Positions 1 to 30,649 of a stretch of DNA of 64,000 nt are shown here, in pieces. Source of the DNA: Clytia hemisphaerica (Eukaryota > Cnidaria > Hydrozoa > Leptothecata > Clytiidae); assembly GCA_902728285.1 (NCBI GenBank), contig CACVBU010000458.1:682001-746000 (forward strand), in the 5' to 3' direction. Every line of letters begins with the position of its first letter. The stretch's first letter is position 1. Made by a program: the position numbers and the translations under genes. The notes beneath the pieces were generated by a model that was not told the DNA's origin, searched no databases, and was given only the letters and a program-made list of their open reading frames with translations.

Positions 1-3000
1 AGATCATCAAATTCCAGGATATTTCAGGACAAAATAGCATTAAACAGAAAAAATCAAGGATTTTCCAGGATAAAAAAATAAAATATTACTATCTCAGCAA
101 GGAAAATATCAAATGAATGCAACTACGTAATAAAGAGGTTTTCCTAAAATAACTAACAACATAAAATACCACATTATAACATATGATTTTTATCAAAACG
201 CATTGACACGTTAAGAGCTAGGCTAGACTTTTACCACACAGGTTTTTTCAAATCCTTTAGATAGAAAAACAGCAACGCAAAACTAATGCTATTTCTAGAA
301 AAATACTCTATAGAATACAAAAAAAGGTAAATGCTGTCAACTTCATGACGAAAATATAAAAAAATAAACAAACTATATAAGTATAACTAACGAAAGAAAA
401 TATACAAAATATCAAAAGAAATATCAAATCAAAAATACTTTTCGAACATAGTAAGTTTGGATCAACTTTAAAAAACTTAGATTATCAACTCAAACAATTG
501 AATCCCTACGAAGGATTAGGGTTTCTTCCATTTTAGTAAACTCGTTAATTTCTGCTTTCTTCAATGCGGCTGCTTTTCTGAGATCGTTTGACCTTTCCAG
601 AGTTTTGAAACATTTATTATCCTGAGCTTGTAGGGCCATACCGTCGGCATCTTTCAACAACTCGTCAATACTGGACTGCAAATGTCTCTTTTTTTTCGCG
701 ATCTGATTAATTTCTTCGGTTACCAATTTACGTTTAAGTTGTATGTCACTTTTTGATTTGACTTTAGATTTTTTCTCCAAATCAGAGGTGTAACGCTGCC
801 TCGAGGCTTTTACAGACCTGATCATATCTCGTGTGATTTTGATACTTTTTGCCTCTACATCCTTAGCCAGCATGTGATCATGTGCTACACGTAACGACTT
901 CAAAGATTCTTCTGACTGGTTTTCTACTATGAACTCTTTGTTGGCTTTAAACCCTCGTTCGATGGCTGATTGCCCATGGCTAAGACAAAAGATGATGATA
1001 CAAATTTCCCGAAGCGCGGGATATTCTGATATGTAAGGCCACAAAAATGTGTCAAGGCGTTGATCAAATTTTGAAAATTCGGCAAATTTTCCCGATTCTG
1101 TGGGATTGCTCCACGAAGAAATTTAGCGAATTGATCTTTCGCATCATCTGATAATTTAACGGTTATCTGCTTTTGATCTGTGAGTTTTTCGACAATTTTT
1201 CCAAATCGATTCTTGGCTGTTTCGTGTTTATCACTTATTGCCAATGTATTTGGATTTAAGCAACCAGAGGATCGGACAATCATGTACTTTAAGGGACATT
1301 TCTCGATAAAGTGGTGTGCGAGATTTGACAAAAACAAAATTGCTCCTTTATAAAATGTGTGAACTAGACCACTTTTGTGGTTACGCGTTTTCTTGTATGC
1401 CTGAACAAGTAGCTTTGCACCAGTACCAACCTCAACCATCTCTGGAGGTTTTTGGATGTCTTTATCCAATGGATCAAGCTTCAAAAGTTTCAAGGTAGTG
1501 TCGGCTTTTTTCATTGTATCTGTAAAATACAAGAAAATGAACAATAACATTGATTGTTTAACAGGTTCACTGCATCACTGCGACATATTCACAGAGTTAA
1601 AAGAAAAACATCTATAGTTCAAGTTTCAGAGACTCCTGTTGGCCGAGTTTAACTTCAAATCCATCAACGCTGTACGTCATTTGATGCAAAGTTTCAGATA
1701 AATTGCAATCAAACAAGCAAAAATTTATGTTTTAAAATGTATTACCAGTTGAAGTTACCTCAGTATTTGACCCCTGTACTACGGGTATATTCGTAAGCTG
1801 GAAGCGAATGGGTAAATTAGTAATTTAAGTAATCGTAGCGTTTTGGTTGAGTGTTGTTGTTCATCTTAATGAATCTACCATCAATTCTTTTATGAAGTCT
1901 TTTGTGAAAGGTCATGGAGGTCATGTCAGGTTTTCTCTCTGTAAGTACAGTATTGTGTCAAGGTATTGTGTCAAGGTCAGTATCGTTAAGTCTGTTTATA
2001 AGTCGTGCCTTGGCTTCAAGAAAATTCAAAATAAGATGTTGACGAATATAAGACAAAAACCTACCATTCAAAATAAACATGTTCATTATTGATGATAGGA
2101 TATCTTTCAATACTTCAGCTAGAAAGGGTACCATTGGCTGGTCGGTTTGAAAACCTCTGAGAAAGACATTGAGTTTACTAGCGACCATCTCGACTAGTTT
2201 AAATTTTGCAGTTAGTAAAGGATCTTTGATGGCTTGTTGAAGGGTGGAAAAACTTTTTCCTTGAGGCTGTTCATAGCTTTTGAGCGTATTGAGTTTTTCG
2301 ATATACGTCACATAGGCTGGCCAAATCGCCACCGCACGGAACAAACACTTTTCATTTTCACACCATCGGTGGCCACAATAAGGAAGCGGGAAAACATTTG
2401 TTTCAGTAACCTTTACGAAATTGTCTCTCCTGACAGGTGATTCATCAAGTAATTTGAACATGGCTTTTAAAATCTTTCCGGTTTCCCATTCAGAAAGCTT
2501 CACTCCTGTTTTAAGGCTCCCGTGAATCGTATGTAAGCCACACGTACCAATGTCCACTAGACTAGGAAACTCATCCAGGGCTCTTTTCTCATCATACAGC
2601 CTTAGGAACTTTAAGTTGACGTTTGGGCCATCTGAAGAGACTTGGATCATTTTCGAGTGATCAAGCCTATTAGAACCAGCGACAAAGTTCTCAAGGATTT
2701 GTTCGGATTTGGCACCACCCATAAACTCTGAATTAAGGTATCTTGTTTGAGCTATATGTCTTTCCCAATCCCAATACCTCACCAAAATGTCCATTTGCCC
2801 TTTTTGCAGTTTTTTGTTCAAACTTTCATCGAACGACAATCCATATTTCGGAGAAAGTTTGACCTCTTCCAGAAGAAGATCTGTGAAGAACGGTGCTAAG
2901 CCATAATTCAAAATGTACGAACATTTTGTTTTACCAAGAGTAAATTTTTCAATAATGTTGTGTCCTGGAAACATGACATTTAGAAGTTCTTGCAAGCCAT

Positions 3001-3815
3001 CACAACTGCGCTGAGAATATTTTGACTGAACACACTTTAACACCCATCTGATTTCGGCTGCCAAAACACTGTCTCTTTCAACAACAGTATCAAGAGTACT
3101 CTGTACAACACCAGATGATGTACCAGCCGATGTTTTAGTGGTGGACGGTGTTGCACTAGAAGAAGATTCCTCAGGAGATTCGTTTTTCTTTTGAGGTTTC
3201 GCAGCGCGAAATGTTGCAAAACTGTTCGAAGCAGATTCTATAGGTGGTGGCAATTTGGCAATGTGTTTTTTTCCTTTCATGTGGCTTTTAACAGCTGCTT
3301 CACCCATGTTGGAAATATCAATATCTTTCATACAGATTTTGCATGAAGCCGTCGAGTCATTTTTTTTTGCCAGCCAACTTTTGTATTCAGGGTTGGTCAA
3401 CCAAGAGTCGGAAAACTTTGTGACATACTTAGGCATGATTAATTTCTGTTAGTTTTTAGTTAGTGAAATTTCATTATTTTGTCTCTAAAGAAAAACAGAC
3501 GAATAATTATTAGCAATAGTCAAGATTATTATAAAAAGAAAAACAAATGATTATAAATCAGATAGCAGTCAAGATATTGCTAAAAAGAAAAAGAAATAGA
3601 TTATAACGACAGATACATAGTCAAGATTTTTCCAATTTTAGAATGCGAAACGAAAAAGTCGATTGAAAAAAAAATATATTCAAAGAATTTAGAATATCCA
3701 GGACATTCCAGGACATTTTGAAAAATTACAAGAAATCCCAGGAGTTTCAAGGACTTTCCAGGAGAAAACATTAATTCCAGGATATTCCAGGAATTTCCAG
3801 GAGCGTGGCCACCAT
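1..3815 (-). mobile_element. hAT DNA transposon, truncated by window edge
   Basis: A hAT-superfamily transposon read on the minus strand. Its 5' terminus (plus-strand right end, about 3815) reads CATGGTGGCCACGCTCCTGG on the minus strand and is followed by many copies of a TTCCAGGA-type motif between 3690 and 3805. The same motif recurs at 10-80, so the other end must lie at or just beyond base 1. Subterminal arrays of short transposase-binding motifs are typical of hAT elements. The transposase gene sits between them. The target duplication cannot be checked because the left end is missing. The stretches 81-489 and 3437-3690 are AT-rich non-coding element sequence. Confidence 0.75.
490..3436 (-). 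pseudogene. hAT-like transposase with BED finger, two exons, one frameshift
   Basis: Exon 1 (2065-3436, ATG at 3434-3436) begins with a BED-type finger (C32, C35, H52, H58), then a Ser/Thr/Pro-rich linker and the catalytic core, including an acidic SFDES motif. A donor at 2060-2064 and an acceptor at 1520-1521 define an intron of about 545 bp that joins the exons in frame. Exon 2 (490-1519) encodes the C-terminal part with an SHGQSAIERGF block of the hAT dimerisation type, then a lysine-rich coiled tail and stop at 490-492. Near 1040 the frame slips by one base within a T run, so the reading passes from one frame to another and the copy is probably inactive. An undetected tiny intron is the alternative. 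The 492-residue open frame that continues past the donor to 1958 is just intron read-through. Confidence 0.75.
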
Positions 3816-4196
3816 GTAATATACGGCTAAATTGCATTTCTGATGTTTTTTTTAAAGTAGTGCAATACAAAATAATTTATTGCATTGCTTTTGGACCTCT
3901 ATAAATTCTGTAAATAGGCATCATATTGTGTATTTAACCATTTATGGAAGAATAATTGAAAAAAAAACGTAAATATCTCTTATTGAAAGTTTAAGCCTGA
4001 AATCTGCGATAAATTGATTGAAATTTTCAGGCGGTAGACGAGTGTTAGCGATGATAATTTTTTTAAAAGATTTAAACAAAGATTTCCTGAAAATCAAGCA
4101 AACTTTATGGTGAAAGTCTCTGAGGGCCAAAAAAACGTTGAAGATTTTTGACTCCGAATAACTCCACGAATATCGTATCCCTTCTTTAAGAATCAT

Positions 4197-5471
4197 TCAA
4201 AGAAAACATTCAAACATATTATAAAGTTTGTGTATTTCCAAAGTTTCTTCATGGTATTTATTTTCCTCCACATCAATGTTCGGTCCAGAATATCTCTTTG
4301 CGAAGTAAAATTCAGCCTTTTCCAAGTCAGAGATCTTCAAATAGCAATGACCGAGAAGACTGCACCAATGCAATGGCAACATTCCACGGCTCTCATCCTT
4401 TGGCATATGTGTTTCAATAAAATTCTCGAATAAATCTAAGTAGCTTCGGGTTTTATCCATATCGCCTTTGTTTGTGGCAAGTTCAATACATAAATAATAA
4501 GCCCAAACGAGTGTTGGCATGAAAATACAGTCGATATATCGGTCGTAATCGAAACGTAATATAAGAGCAGCTTTCTGTTTGGCGGAAAAAAAGTTTTGAA
4601 ACATTTGATCAGTTGTGATTATTTCGCAAGGTGTGATCATGATATCATCCTTGGTTGTGTGTGATATGGAGAGTGCTTTTGTGAGTGCCCAGTCTGCACC
4701 ACCATCATCTCCGGTTCTTAAACAGAAATTTGCAAAATGAGCAAGCCAAATAGCATACTGGTCAAGTTTCGTTTCGTCTGACTCGTCATAAAAAGATTGG
4801 GTAAGCAGAAGTTTGTCTTTAACATCTGCTAACAATCTGTTTCTTTCATCTTCAATTACGTTCATTCTTAAGGCTTTGGCGAAATGAAGGTAGGCGATGT
4901 TCATCAAAACACCTCCTAACAGGGAGCATTCTGTGGTTTCATCAACACTCAGACGTTGGAACACTTCTTCAGATGTTGTGAGACATCTCTCCAAATCACC
5001 GGTTCTGTTATAGCAGTATGCCAGATCGTTCAACCAGCCAGTGACAGGAAATGTCAATTCATCTTCATACAACTTTAAATATCCACACAAATCTTCTAAA
5101 GGAACTTTTGCTAAACCGTATTCCGCGTTGCCATGGTGTCGTTTTGAGATGTTCATCAAAGTTAGTATTATACGATTGTAATCAGTTGTTGGGCAATATA
5201 GCGCATCGAGTATGGGTTGGAACAATTCACCGTACACTATATCAGAGTAACAAGAATACTGTCTGCATGAGATCATCGCATCTATAGGAAATTTACGTAT
5301 TTTTGTAAGAATCTCCATAGTTCTCTGATAAGCGACAGAATCAAAATCTATGTGTCCAATCAAATTATTCGATGGTATGAAGTAGTTGGGTAGATATTGA
5401 TCCTCCAAAAACTCAATCAATTTATCTAACAGATGTAAGACATTTTTACCAACATTTTGAAATGTCCAATC
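4197..5471 (-). CDS. helical-repeat (TPR-like) C-terminal block, probably of the Mab-21-like gene
   Basis: An open frame of 424 codons that ends at a stop at 4197-4199. The first part (LPNYFIPSNNL near the start) resembles the segment that follows the Mab-21 fold in invertebrate Mab-21/cGAS-like proteins. The rest is helix-rich with regularly spaced Tyr/Leu/Ala patterns (for example LNDLAYCYNRTGDLERC and CSLLGHCYLKISDLEKA), which look like tetratricopeptide-type repeats. No ATG lies at the 5' end of the open frame, and an in-frame stop closes it just above 5471, so it is likely an exon, not a free-standing gene. It lies on the same strand as the Mab-21 exons and 0.8 kb downstream of them. Protein family recognition is by pattern only. 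Confidence 0.6.
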   Translation of the reverse strand, partial: DWTFQNVGKNVLHLLDKLIEFLEDQYLPNYFIPSNNLIGHIDFDSVAYQRTMEILTKIRKFPIDAMISCRQYSCYSDIVYGELFQPILDALYCPTTDYNRIILTLMNISKRHHGNAEYGLAKVPLEDLCGYLKLYEDELTFPVTGWLNDLAYCYNRTGDLERCLTTSEEVFQRLSVDETTECSLLGGVLMNIAYLHFAKALRMNVIEDERNRLLADVKDKLLLTQSFYDESDETKLDQYAIWLAHFANFCLRTGDDGGADWALTKALSISHTTKDDIMITPCEIITTDQMFQNFFSAKQKAALILRFDYDRYIDCIFMPTLVWAYYLCIELATNKGDMDKTRSYLDLFENFIETHMPKDESRGMLPLHWCSLLGHCYLKISDLEKAEFYFAKRYSGPNIDVEENKYHEETLEIHKLYNMFECFL

Positions 5472-6264
5472 TTAACTTTTCCTCCTTATCAGTTATCAAA
5501 AGGATTCAAACAATAAATTGTAGACACATGTCATTTCTGGAGACATTTGGACTATCTTCGTAACGCAAGGTCGGTAAATACAAGTCAAGTAATAAATTGA
5601 CAAAGTAATGATAAATATATAATAAGTTATTGACAATAATAAATAGTCGTACATATATACATTCATATTTATGTTCCTCTGGTACTGTGTGTTGTATCAT
5701 GAGATTATTCGATTTTATTAACCCGTTTACGAATCTCGTATCATCTCAGTATTCCAGTTCAGTTCTCTTAGTATAATTACGATATTCTCCGATGTATCTT
5801 TGACTTGATGAGTGACGGTTCTTTAATAACTTTATTGGTTTTTCGATCCGTTCTTTGATTCTTCTGAATAATTATAAATAACTTAGAGGACCCCTGAACT
5901 AATGAGCCTCTTCCCCTGGACTAAAAACCTACCTCCCTCGAGCTATAGGGGTCAGCCTTGTTCGCCAATCTGACTGATCTTTTGGTAGGACAAAAAACCA
6001 TGGGATGTTAATAATAAGTAATAAATCTGCTCGTTCTTCATTTCAGCTGGTTGATGATTGTCGTCGTCCGTCGTATTGGAAGTTTATCATGAATAAAAAA
6101 CAAAGTAATCATTAGCATAAGTAGCTCAAGTTAGAGAACGCGACCTTACGTTTGATGCGAGATGACACGAGTGATAACTTCTCCCCTTTTATGCGCATGC
6201 TCAATAATTCGCATGCCGGAACATTCGTCCGGAACCGATAAGATACTAGATTTCTGACTATTTT
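5472..6264 (-). other. unresolved gap between Mab-21 exon and helical-repeat block
   Basis: About 790 bp, AT-rich in its left part, without a convincing exon. If the flanking coding blocks belong to one gene this is an intron, but the expected donor after the upstream block and a pyrimidine-rich acceptor before the downstream block are not obvious in compatible phases. No clear terminal inverted repeats were seen. Confidence 0.4.
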
Positions 6265-7645
6265 TCAAAACATCAGAAATCCCGCTTCCTCTTCATTTAA
6301 CTGTTCGCAAAACCAATACATTGTTGTTTTCAAATAATACGTCTTCAAGACAGATTCTGAATGTACAAGCTGCTCAAATTTAAAAAAGACCTTGGTAACG
6401 ATATAACAAAAGAGTTGGGCGTCTGTAAAAGCCCAGCCAAGAGCAAGTTCAGCCCCAGAAAAAGAATACCTCCATTCTGTATAGTTTTGTTTTGAAAGTG
6501 GGTGTGGTTTTGGAACAAGGTGACATCCATCGCGAATTATTTCTGCAATTGTTTCAGGTGATGGCCAATTATTGATACGTTCCCTTGACAACCACTCGTT
6601 CGCTTCAAAAGGCCATTCAATTAGTTTGTAACATAGTACAACATCAGTATCCATGTGTAAGGCATGATAAAATTCGGGTTTCATTCTTTGACTGAATGTA
6701 ACAGCTGTACTGAGATCATTGTTCGCACGAGCGCCGGGGAAAATATCATCCGCTAAATTTCGTATCATTTCTCGCATTCGTGAGCTTGTCAATTCTTGAT
6801 CGCTGTGACATGAATACAGATGGCAATAGCCTGGATGATCATCACTAGCCTTGACATAAAAACATCTACGAATATGCTGAGTTTCATCGGAGCATTTATT
6901 TCGATGTATAATCTCCAATACTTGCATCTGATCCACGTCAAATTTAACATTGATGTATCCGTGATTTTCGATAGGAAGACACAATCCTTCAGCACAGCTA
7001 CCAGTCCATAAGGTGACAATACCAGTATCTTAAATTAAAAGATTGAGAGTCGTATTGTATTAGTCTACACGATAGACAGCTCCAGGCTTTTAGGCTTTAC
7101 TCTTGGTCTATAGGCACTACTGTAGGTGGCCGCTAGTAACCCCCACCGGGAATTGCTTATTAATAAGTTTGAACATAATAGACAACTTTCACAAAAGATG
7201 TTTATCAATAGAGATTTCAAATAAAAGAATGTTTAAAACACAGCTGATTGGCTTAGGTTTCGAAACTCTCTATTGTTTCATTAAAACCTCAGTGCACATG
7301 CGATTTATCCGGAGAATTTCAATATTCAAAACAAGAGTAGTGCGCATATCCCGAAGAGTAGGAGTTTTACGCTCGAAACGAAGAAAGATATGACGTAGCC
7401 TATATTGTATTTGATAGAGTAATTTGTCAACATTTTTCAGATTTAAACACACACTAGACTGGAACGACGTCAGATTTAAACATACCTAAATCTCTATGAT
7501 CAAGTTTGCTGACCACTGCACGAGTCTTTTTGGCCTTTCCAAGACAATAGTATAAATTGTATTTGAATGCGATTGATAGATATGTCAAATTACAACCAGA
7601 AATGGGGTCCGTTTTTTCTTCTTGCATCATCCTTGTAGTAGCCAT
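6265..7645 (-). CDS. Mab-21 / cGAS-like nucleotidyltransferase
   Basis: Exon 1 (7486-7645) starts at ATG 7643-7645 and ends in a GTATGT donor. Exon 2 (6265-7028) follows an AG at 7029-7030 and joins in frame, giving 307 aa to a stop at 6265-6267. The product has the nucleotidyltransferase signature GS at residues 63-64 (context TGSCAEGL), an acidic pair D84 and D86 (FDVDQM), and a third acid in DTDVVLC (180-182). The Mab-21 block EWRYSFS (238-244) and a KTTMYWFCE helix follow. In this superfamily (cGAS, cGAS-like receptors, Mab-21 proteins) GS plus three acids bind metal and nucleotide; some members make cyclic dinucleotides in innate immunity, many Mab-21 proteins do not. The acids look complete, so catalysis is possible. 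The stop may be a break or an unspliced intron read-through, since a matching C-terminal block lies downstream. Confidence 0.7.
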
Positions 7646-7886
7646 GCTAAACACACACAAACACAACTCTCTTCTACTAGACTTATTATAAATACATTCA
7701 AACTAATGTAATATCACAAGACTCGCTGTTTGTAATTTGATACGATTTCTTAGAAACATAAACGACTGAAGGTTTTGATGTATGACCATTAGATATGCTT
7801 AATGACGTCACGAGCTTTGATTGACGAGTGGTGAAGAAATCGGACAGAAGGATGTTAGCTATGCGAAACAGATCATCCGTTCAACT

Positions 7887-8075
7887 ACCTTATCGGGGAA
7901 AACTTCGTCGGGGGAAAAGTGACGAAATTTTTTGGACAAGTGACGAATATTTTCCCCGGCGAAAATTTTCCCCGGCCTTAATGCGTTTGCCAACTACCAG
8001 CAAGTGACGAATCTTTCCCCGACGAAAATTTTCACCGACGAAAATTTTCCCCGACGAAGTTTTCCCCGATAAGGT
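7887..8075. mobile_element. MITE with perfect 27-bp inverted ends
   Basis: A 189-bp element whose left end ACCTTATCGGGGAAAACTTC is matched by its reverse complement at 8049-8075. Inside, a short CCCCGACGAAAATTTT-like unit is repeated several times in both orientations. No coding capacity. It lies upstream of the Mab-21-like gene start. Confidence 0.75.
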
Positions 8076-8167
8076 ACCTTTTGTGTGGTACTAAACAAAT
8101 AGAAATGTATCTTTGAAGATTCTGATCTAGATTTCACTTTTTTAGCAATTAAATTTGTATAATGACC

Positions 8168-8536
8168 TTTTACTCTTGTCTCCCAAATAGACATTCCCCC
8201 CGCTAATTGTTAAGAGAAAAAAATCCATCCCTCCGCTCTTATTAAGACTCCCCTCCGCTAGTTAAATTCGAATAATTCAATATTTTATCACAGTGTAGAT
8301 AGAACTTAAACTTGTTAAAATTTCCCCTTTTTGTTAGTATTGGTTCTTATTTTACATGTTCATTTGTTAAAATTTCTTTTTGTTCTTGAAATTGATACCA
8401 GTTAAAGAATTCTGTCTTCAAATTACCCCTCCTCTTATTCCATCCCCCATCCCCCCCGCTTATTAGAATTTACAAAATTTTCCTACCCTACTTATTCGGA
8501 CCCCCCCCCCCCGTCTATTTGGAAGACAAGAGTAAA
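8168..8536. mobile_element. MITE with TTTACTCTTGTCT ends
   Basis: The left end (8168-8191, TTTACTCTTGTCTCCCAAAT) is repeated inverted at 8513-8536. The interior is C-rich at both ends and AT-rich in the middle. A related fragment with the same internal order occurs near 46660-46860, so this is a dispersed family. Confidence 0.65.
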
Positions 8537-9993
8537 TACGGCACGTTTTATTGAATAAATGTTGAGACGTAAAATATGACATCCGAAAAGGAGATCAAAA
8601 TAAGCAAGATAAATAAATTTGTAAACTTACATATTATTCTACGGGAGTAGCTTATTCTTGGGTTCTTTGAAATCTGCGACGACTAGGAAAACCAAATCCT
8701 CCGGTTGTCATGAATCAGCAATTCAATACAATAAAGGGATGTATTTTATCCGTCATTTTGATTGGGTTACTGGCGACCACTATTCTAGTTTTCTTTTTTG
8801 TTCTTATTTTTCCCTGCAAAATAACGAAATTCAAATCGATATGAAAAAAGACAACATTAGAAAATGTAGAGAATTTGAAAATTTAGTCACAGTTCACACG
8901 AAAGAAAATTATTTCCCCTAAACATCATTAGGACATGAAAGATTTAAGTCTTTCAGATCCGCAACATAGATTAGGGCTGACCAAGAAACGACATAGTTGA
9001 TAAAAAGGTGGAACTTACACTCTTTGCTTTATTAGAACGATCTTATAAAAACAAGGAGGCTCAAAAATGCCCAAAATTTACGAATAACCCTTAACCTGGA
9101 TTGGCTGGGCTGAGTTTTGGGTAAATTAAAAGTTCAAAAAGGTAAAAAATTATCTATCTAAAAAATATCCAAAATTTTCCCTTAAAATCAGAAGAGTATA
9201 AGAACAATTTGAGGCAAAAAGGGTAAAAAAATAAGAACAGTCAAGCCTCAACAAAAATTTACTGCTTCTTATAAAATAAATAGTGTATGCGAGTATCAAA
9301 ATTTTTTTTGGATCCGCAAATCTAAGAAAATCTAAAATTTAATAAAAGGTCTTAAAATCCTAGTTCTTGGGGATATAGATCAGATAATATGTCTGTTTTT
9401 TAAATGCAGATAAAAATTATTTTCTTAATTTTGTGCAATATGTTCTACGTATTTAAATTTACAAATAAAAATTCAATTTTTTACACGACGAAAAAGAAAT
9501 CTTAACCAAAAAAAAAATCATTCATTTTTTACATAATTTGAAACAGCTTTAATAGTTTAGTATTAAATTCTAAAAAAAATTAATTTAGGCTCCACTTAAT
9601 GGAAAGAGAGAAGAGGTTTGGAAATTGACCAACAATTCTTTAAACAACAGTTTATCTTTAAGGGACCAAGAAATTGCCTCTAATAGGAGAAAAATTCGAA
9701 TTATAGAGAGTATTTTATACTACTTTGTAGCTGACGGAACAAATACTTCAGTTCGAATTACAGAATAATTCGACTACTAGAGGTTCGAATAAGAGGGAGT
9801 TGACTGTATTTAATTTTGAAGAGTGATCCTTTACAAAGGAAAACACCCAAAAACGCCCGATCATTCATCACTACTCCTTTCCTCAGAAGCAAGAAATAGT
9901 TTAAATAACCACAAAAATCTTATTTTGCCAATCTCAGGCTTAAATTGGAAGTAGAGAAATTCGAAATAAATAGTTCTTCTTCCATTTCTTTTG
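8537..9993. other. intergenic spacer with Tc1-like repeat remnant
   Basis: No gene is seen between the Mab-21-like gene and the KIF3B stop codon. AT-rich sequence. About 9665-9813 is a worn copy of the repeat family whose ends read (C)AGTTGAC plus CTCTAATTCGA, with ATTCGAA motifs through the interior. Around 9035-9220 there are fragments related to the TTCTTATAAAA element family. Confidence 0.5.
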
Positions 9994-28826
<18,833 letters not shown>

Positions 28827-30649
28827 AATGCTTTGTTATTTTGTATTTAACTGATCACTTATGTTTCTCTAAAAATAAAACAAGTTGCCAGTATTTAAAG
28901 CGTGTATTGACATGGAAGTTCATATCAATAAAAATTACTAAACTTTTTTGAAGCAAAAGATTTGAGGGAGAAATTGACGTCAGTTTAAACTTAAGTTAAG
29001 CTAATTAAGTCCTTTAATGTCATCAAGTTTCAAGGTGAACTTATTTACATGACATCATCTTGAAATCAGTTCATTTCTTGAGTTTAAAAGTTTGTCACTG
29101 TTCTATCGCTATTTAGAAAGCATATTGATAAAATCCATTTGGTGGAAAGTCTTTACTGATACAGTTTTATTGTTAAAAAATTCTTTCATTAAATTTATAC
29201 ATGGTACATCTGTACATGGTATACATGGTATACGTAGGGCTTTATTGAGAGAATAGGTCACAATTCTTGAATAAAGTTGGCGTTTCAGAAATTGGTTGTC
29301 ACAAAATAAATATGTTTTGAAATTCTTGTATGAGTTGATAAGACTAAGAAATGTAGAAAACGTATTTGATAAAACCAATAGACCAGCGTCCGAGATTCAG
29401 AAAAGGCCTTAAAATTGGTTTTCTTAGGAAACCTTTTAGATCAGGGCAAATTTTTGATACTTACTAAGCTCCTAATAGGAAAAATTTGCCCTTCGAATCT
29501 CCTGCAGTTTTCGAGTGAATCGATTTTTAGGTAATCGATAGAACTTATCAAGGGCCTTTACTAACGGTTTTTTCGAAGTCTAAAAATCTCTGAGGCTACC
29601 AACGGATTCAGTGTGAAAAGTAGATAAAGAAAATGGGGTTATTTTGTTAAGTTTCGACATCCTGGTGCCAAGAAATTGCATTTTTAAGGCGAAAATAGGC
29701 GTTTTGGGAGTTTTTGAATGACATCAACATTTTCTAACGAGTATTTTCAGAATAAATCATTCCCACATCTGGATAGCCCTGACTTAGTAGTATCCAAGAA
29801 TGGTATGGTTTGTTAATTTCAATGTCTAAATCTCGAGATAATTAATTTTTAAGATGGGTAAATATGCTGAAAAACTGCTGACACAGCAAAAAAAAATAGA
29901 TAATTTTCCATATTTAAACCATACCATTTTTGGATACTACTAATTCAAGGCTATCCAGCCATTTCAAGGAAAATAAGATGGCTCACAAACTGAAAATGTA
30001 AGAGCTTTCTGGGGGGGGTATCGCCCATGCACCCCCTGGATAGCAACTCCAGAAATCTAAATTTTTTTCAAAACCTATTATCTTGTAGAGCTTTAAAAAA
30101 GAAAGAAAATGAGGGGTCATAAGCCTCCAGAGGATAAGTGGTTGTAATTCCAGTCATGCTTCTTTAATTTTGCATATATCTCTTTTTCTAGTGTATATAC
30201 AGTAGCTAGAGACCTGAAATTTGGAGGGAGAATTCTTTGATGGTGTTAGAATGTTATTATATAAAAATATTTGTAAAATATTTAGTATATTTATGAAAAT
30301 AACAAAAGAAGACATCGTATGAAGTAACTTGGAAAAGGTTGAAATGAGTCAAAAAAGGGGCCATTTTGAAGGGGCCTCTGGAAATAGAGAAGCAAAAAAT
30401 TATAATGTAAAGAATAAATTTTCCTGAAAGGAGAAACCCTAAATCAAAAGAAAATCCATTTCGGCCTGTTTCGGCAGAAATTAAAAGGAATTTTTTGGGA
30501 CATTCCCATGCTAAAGAAGCAAAAAAGTGAAAAAAACTACATAGAAATGAAAGAACTAGAATTAGCGAATGTGATTTTTGAATTCGTCACCCTTTTTCTG
30601 ATAAACATACAAAGTTTCAGCCTTCAACAATGTTTTCCTCCATTTCCAG
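28827..30649. other. region upstream of KIF3B
   Basis: Holds the KIF3B 5' flank and presumably its promoter and 5' UTR, none of which can be fixed by eye. No coding exon recognised. It contains the MITE at 29769-29958 and a G/C-run stretch near 30010-30050 similar in style to MITE ends elsewhere. Confidence 0.4.
29769..29958. mobile_element. MITE with CTGGATAGCC ends
   Basis: 190 bp. The left end CTGGATAGCCCTGACTTAGT, continuing through AGTATCCAAGAATGGTATGG, is matched inverted at the right end with three mismatches over about 43 bp. Confidence 0.7.
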
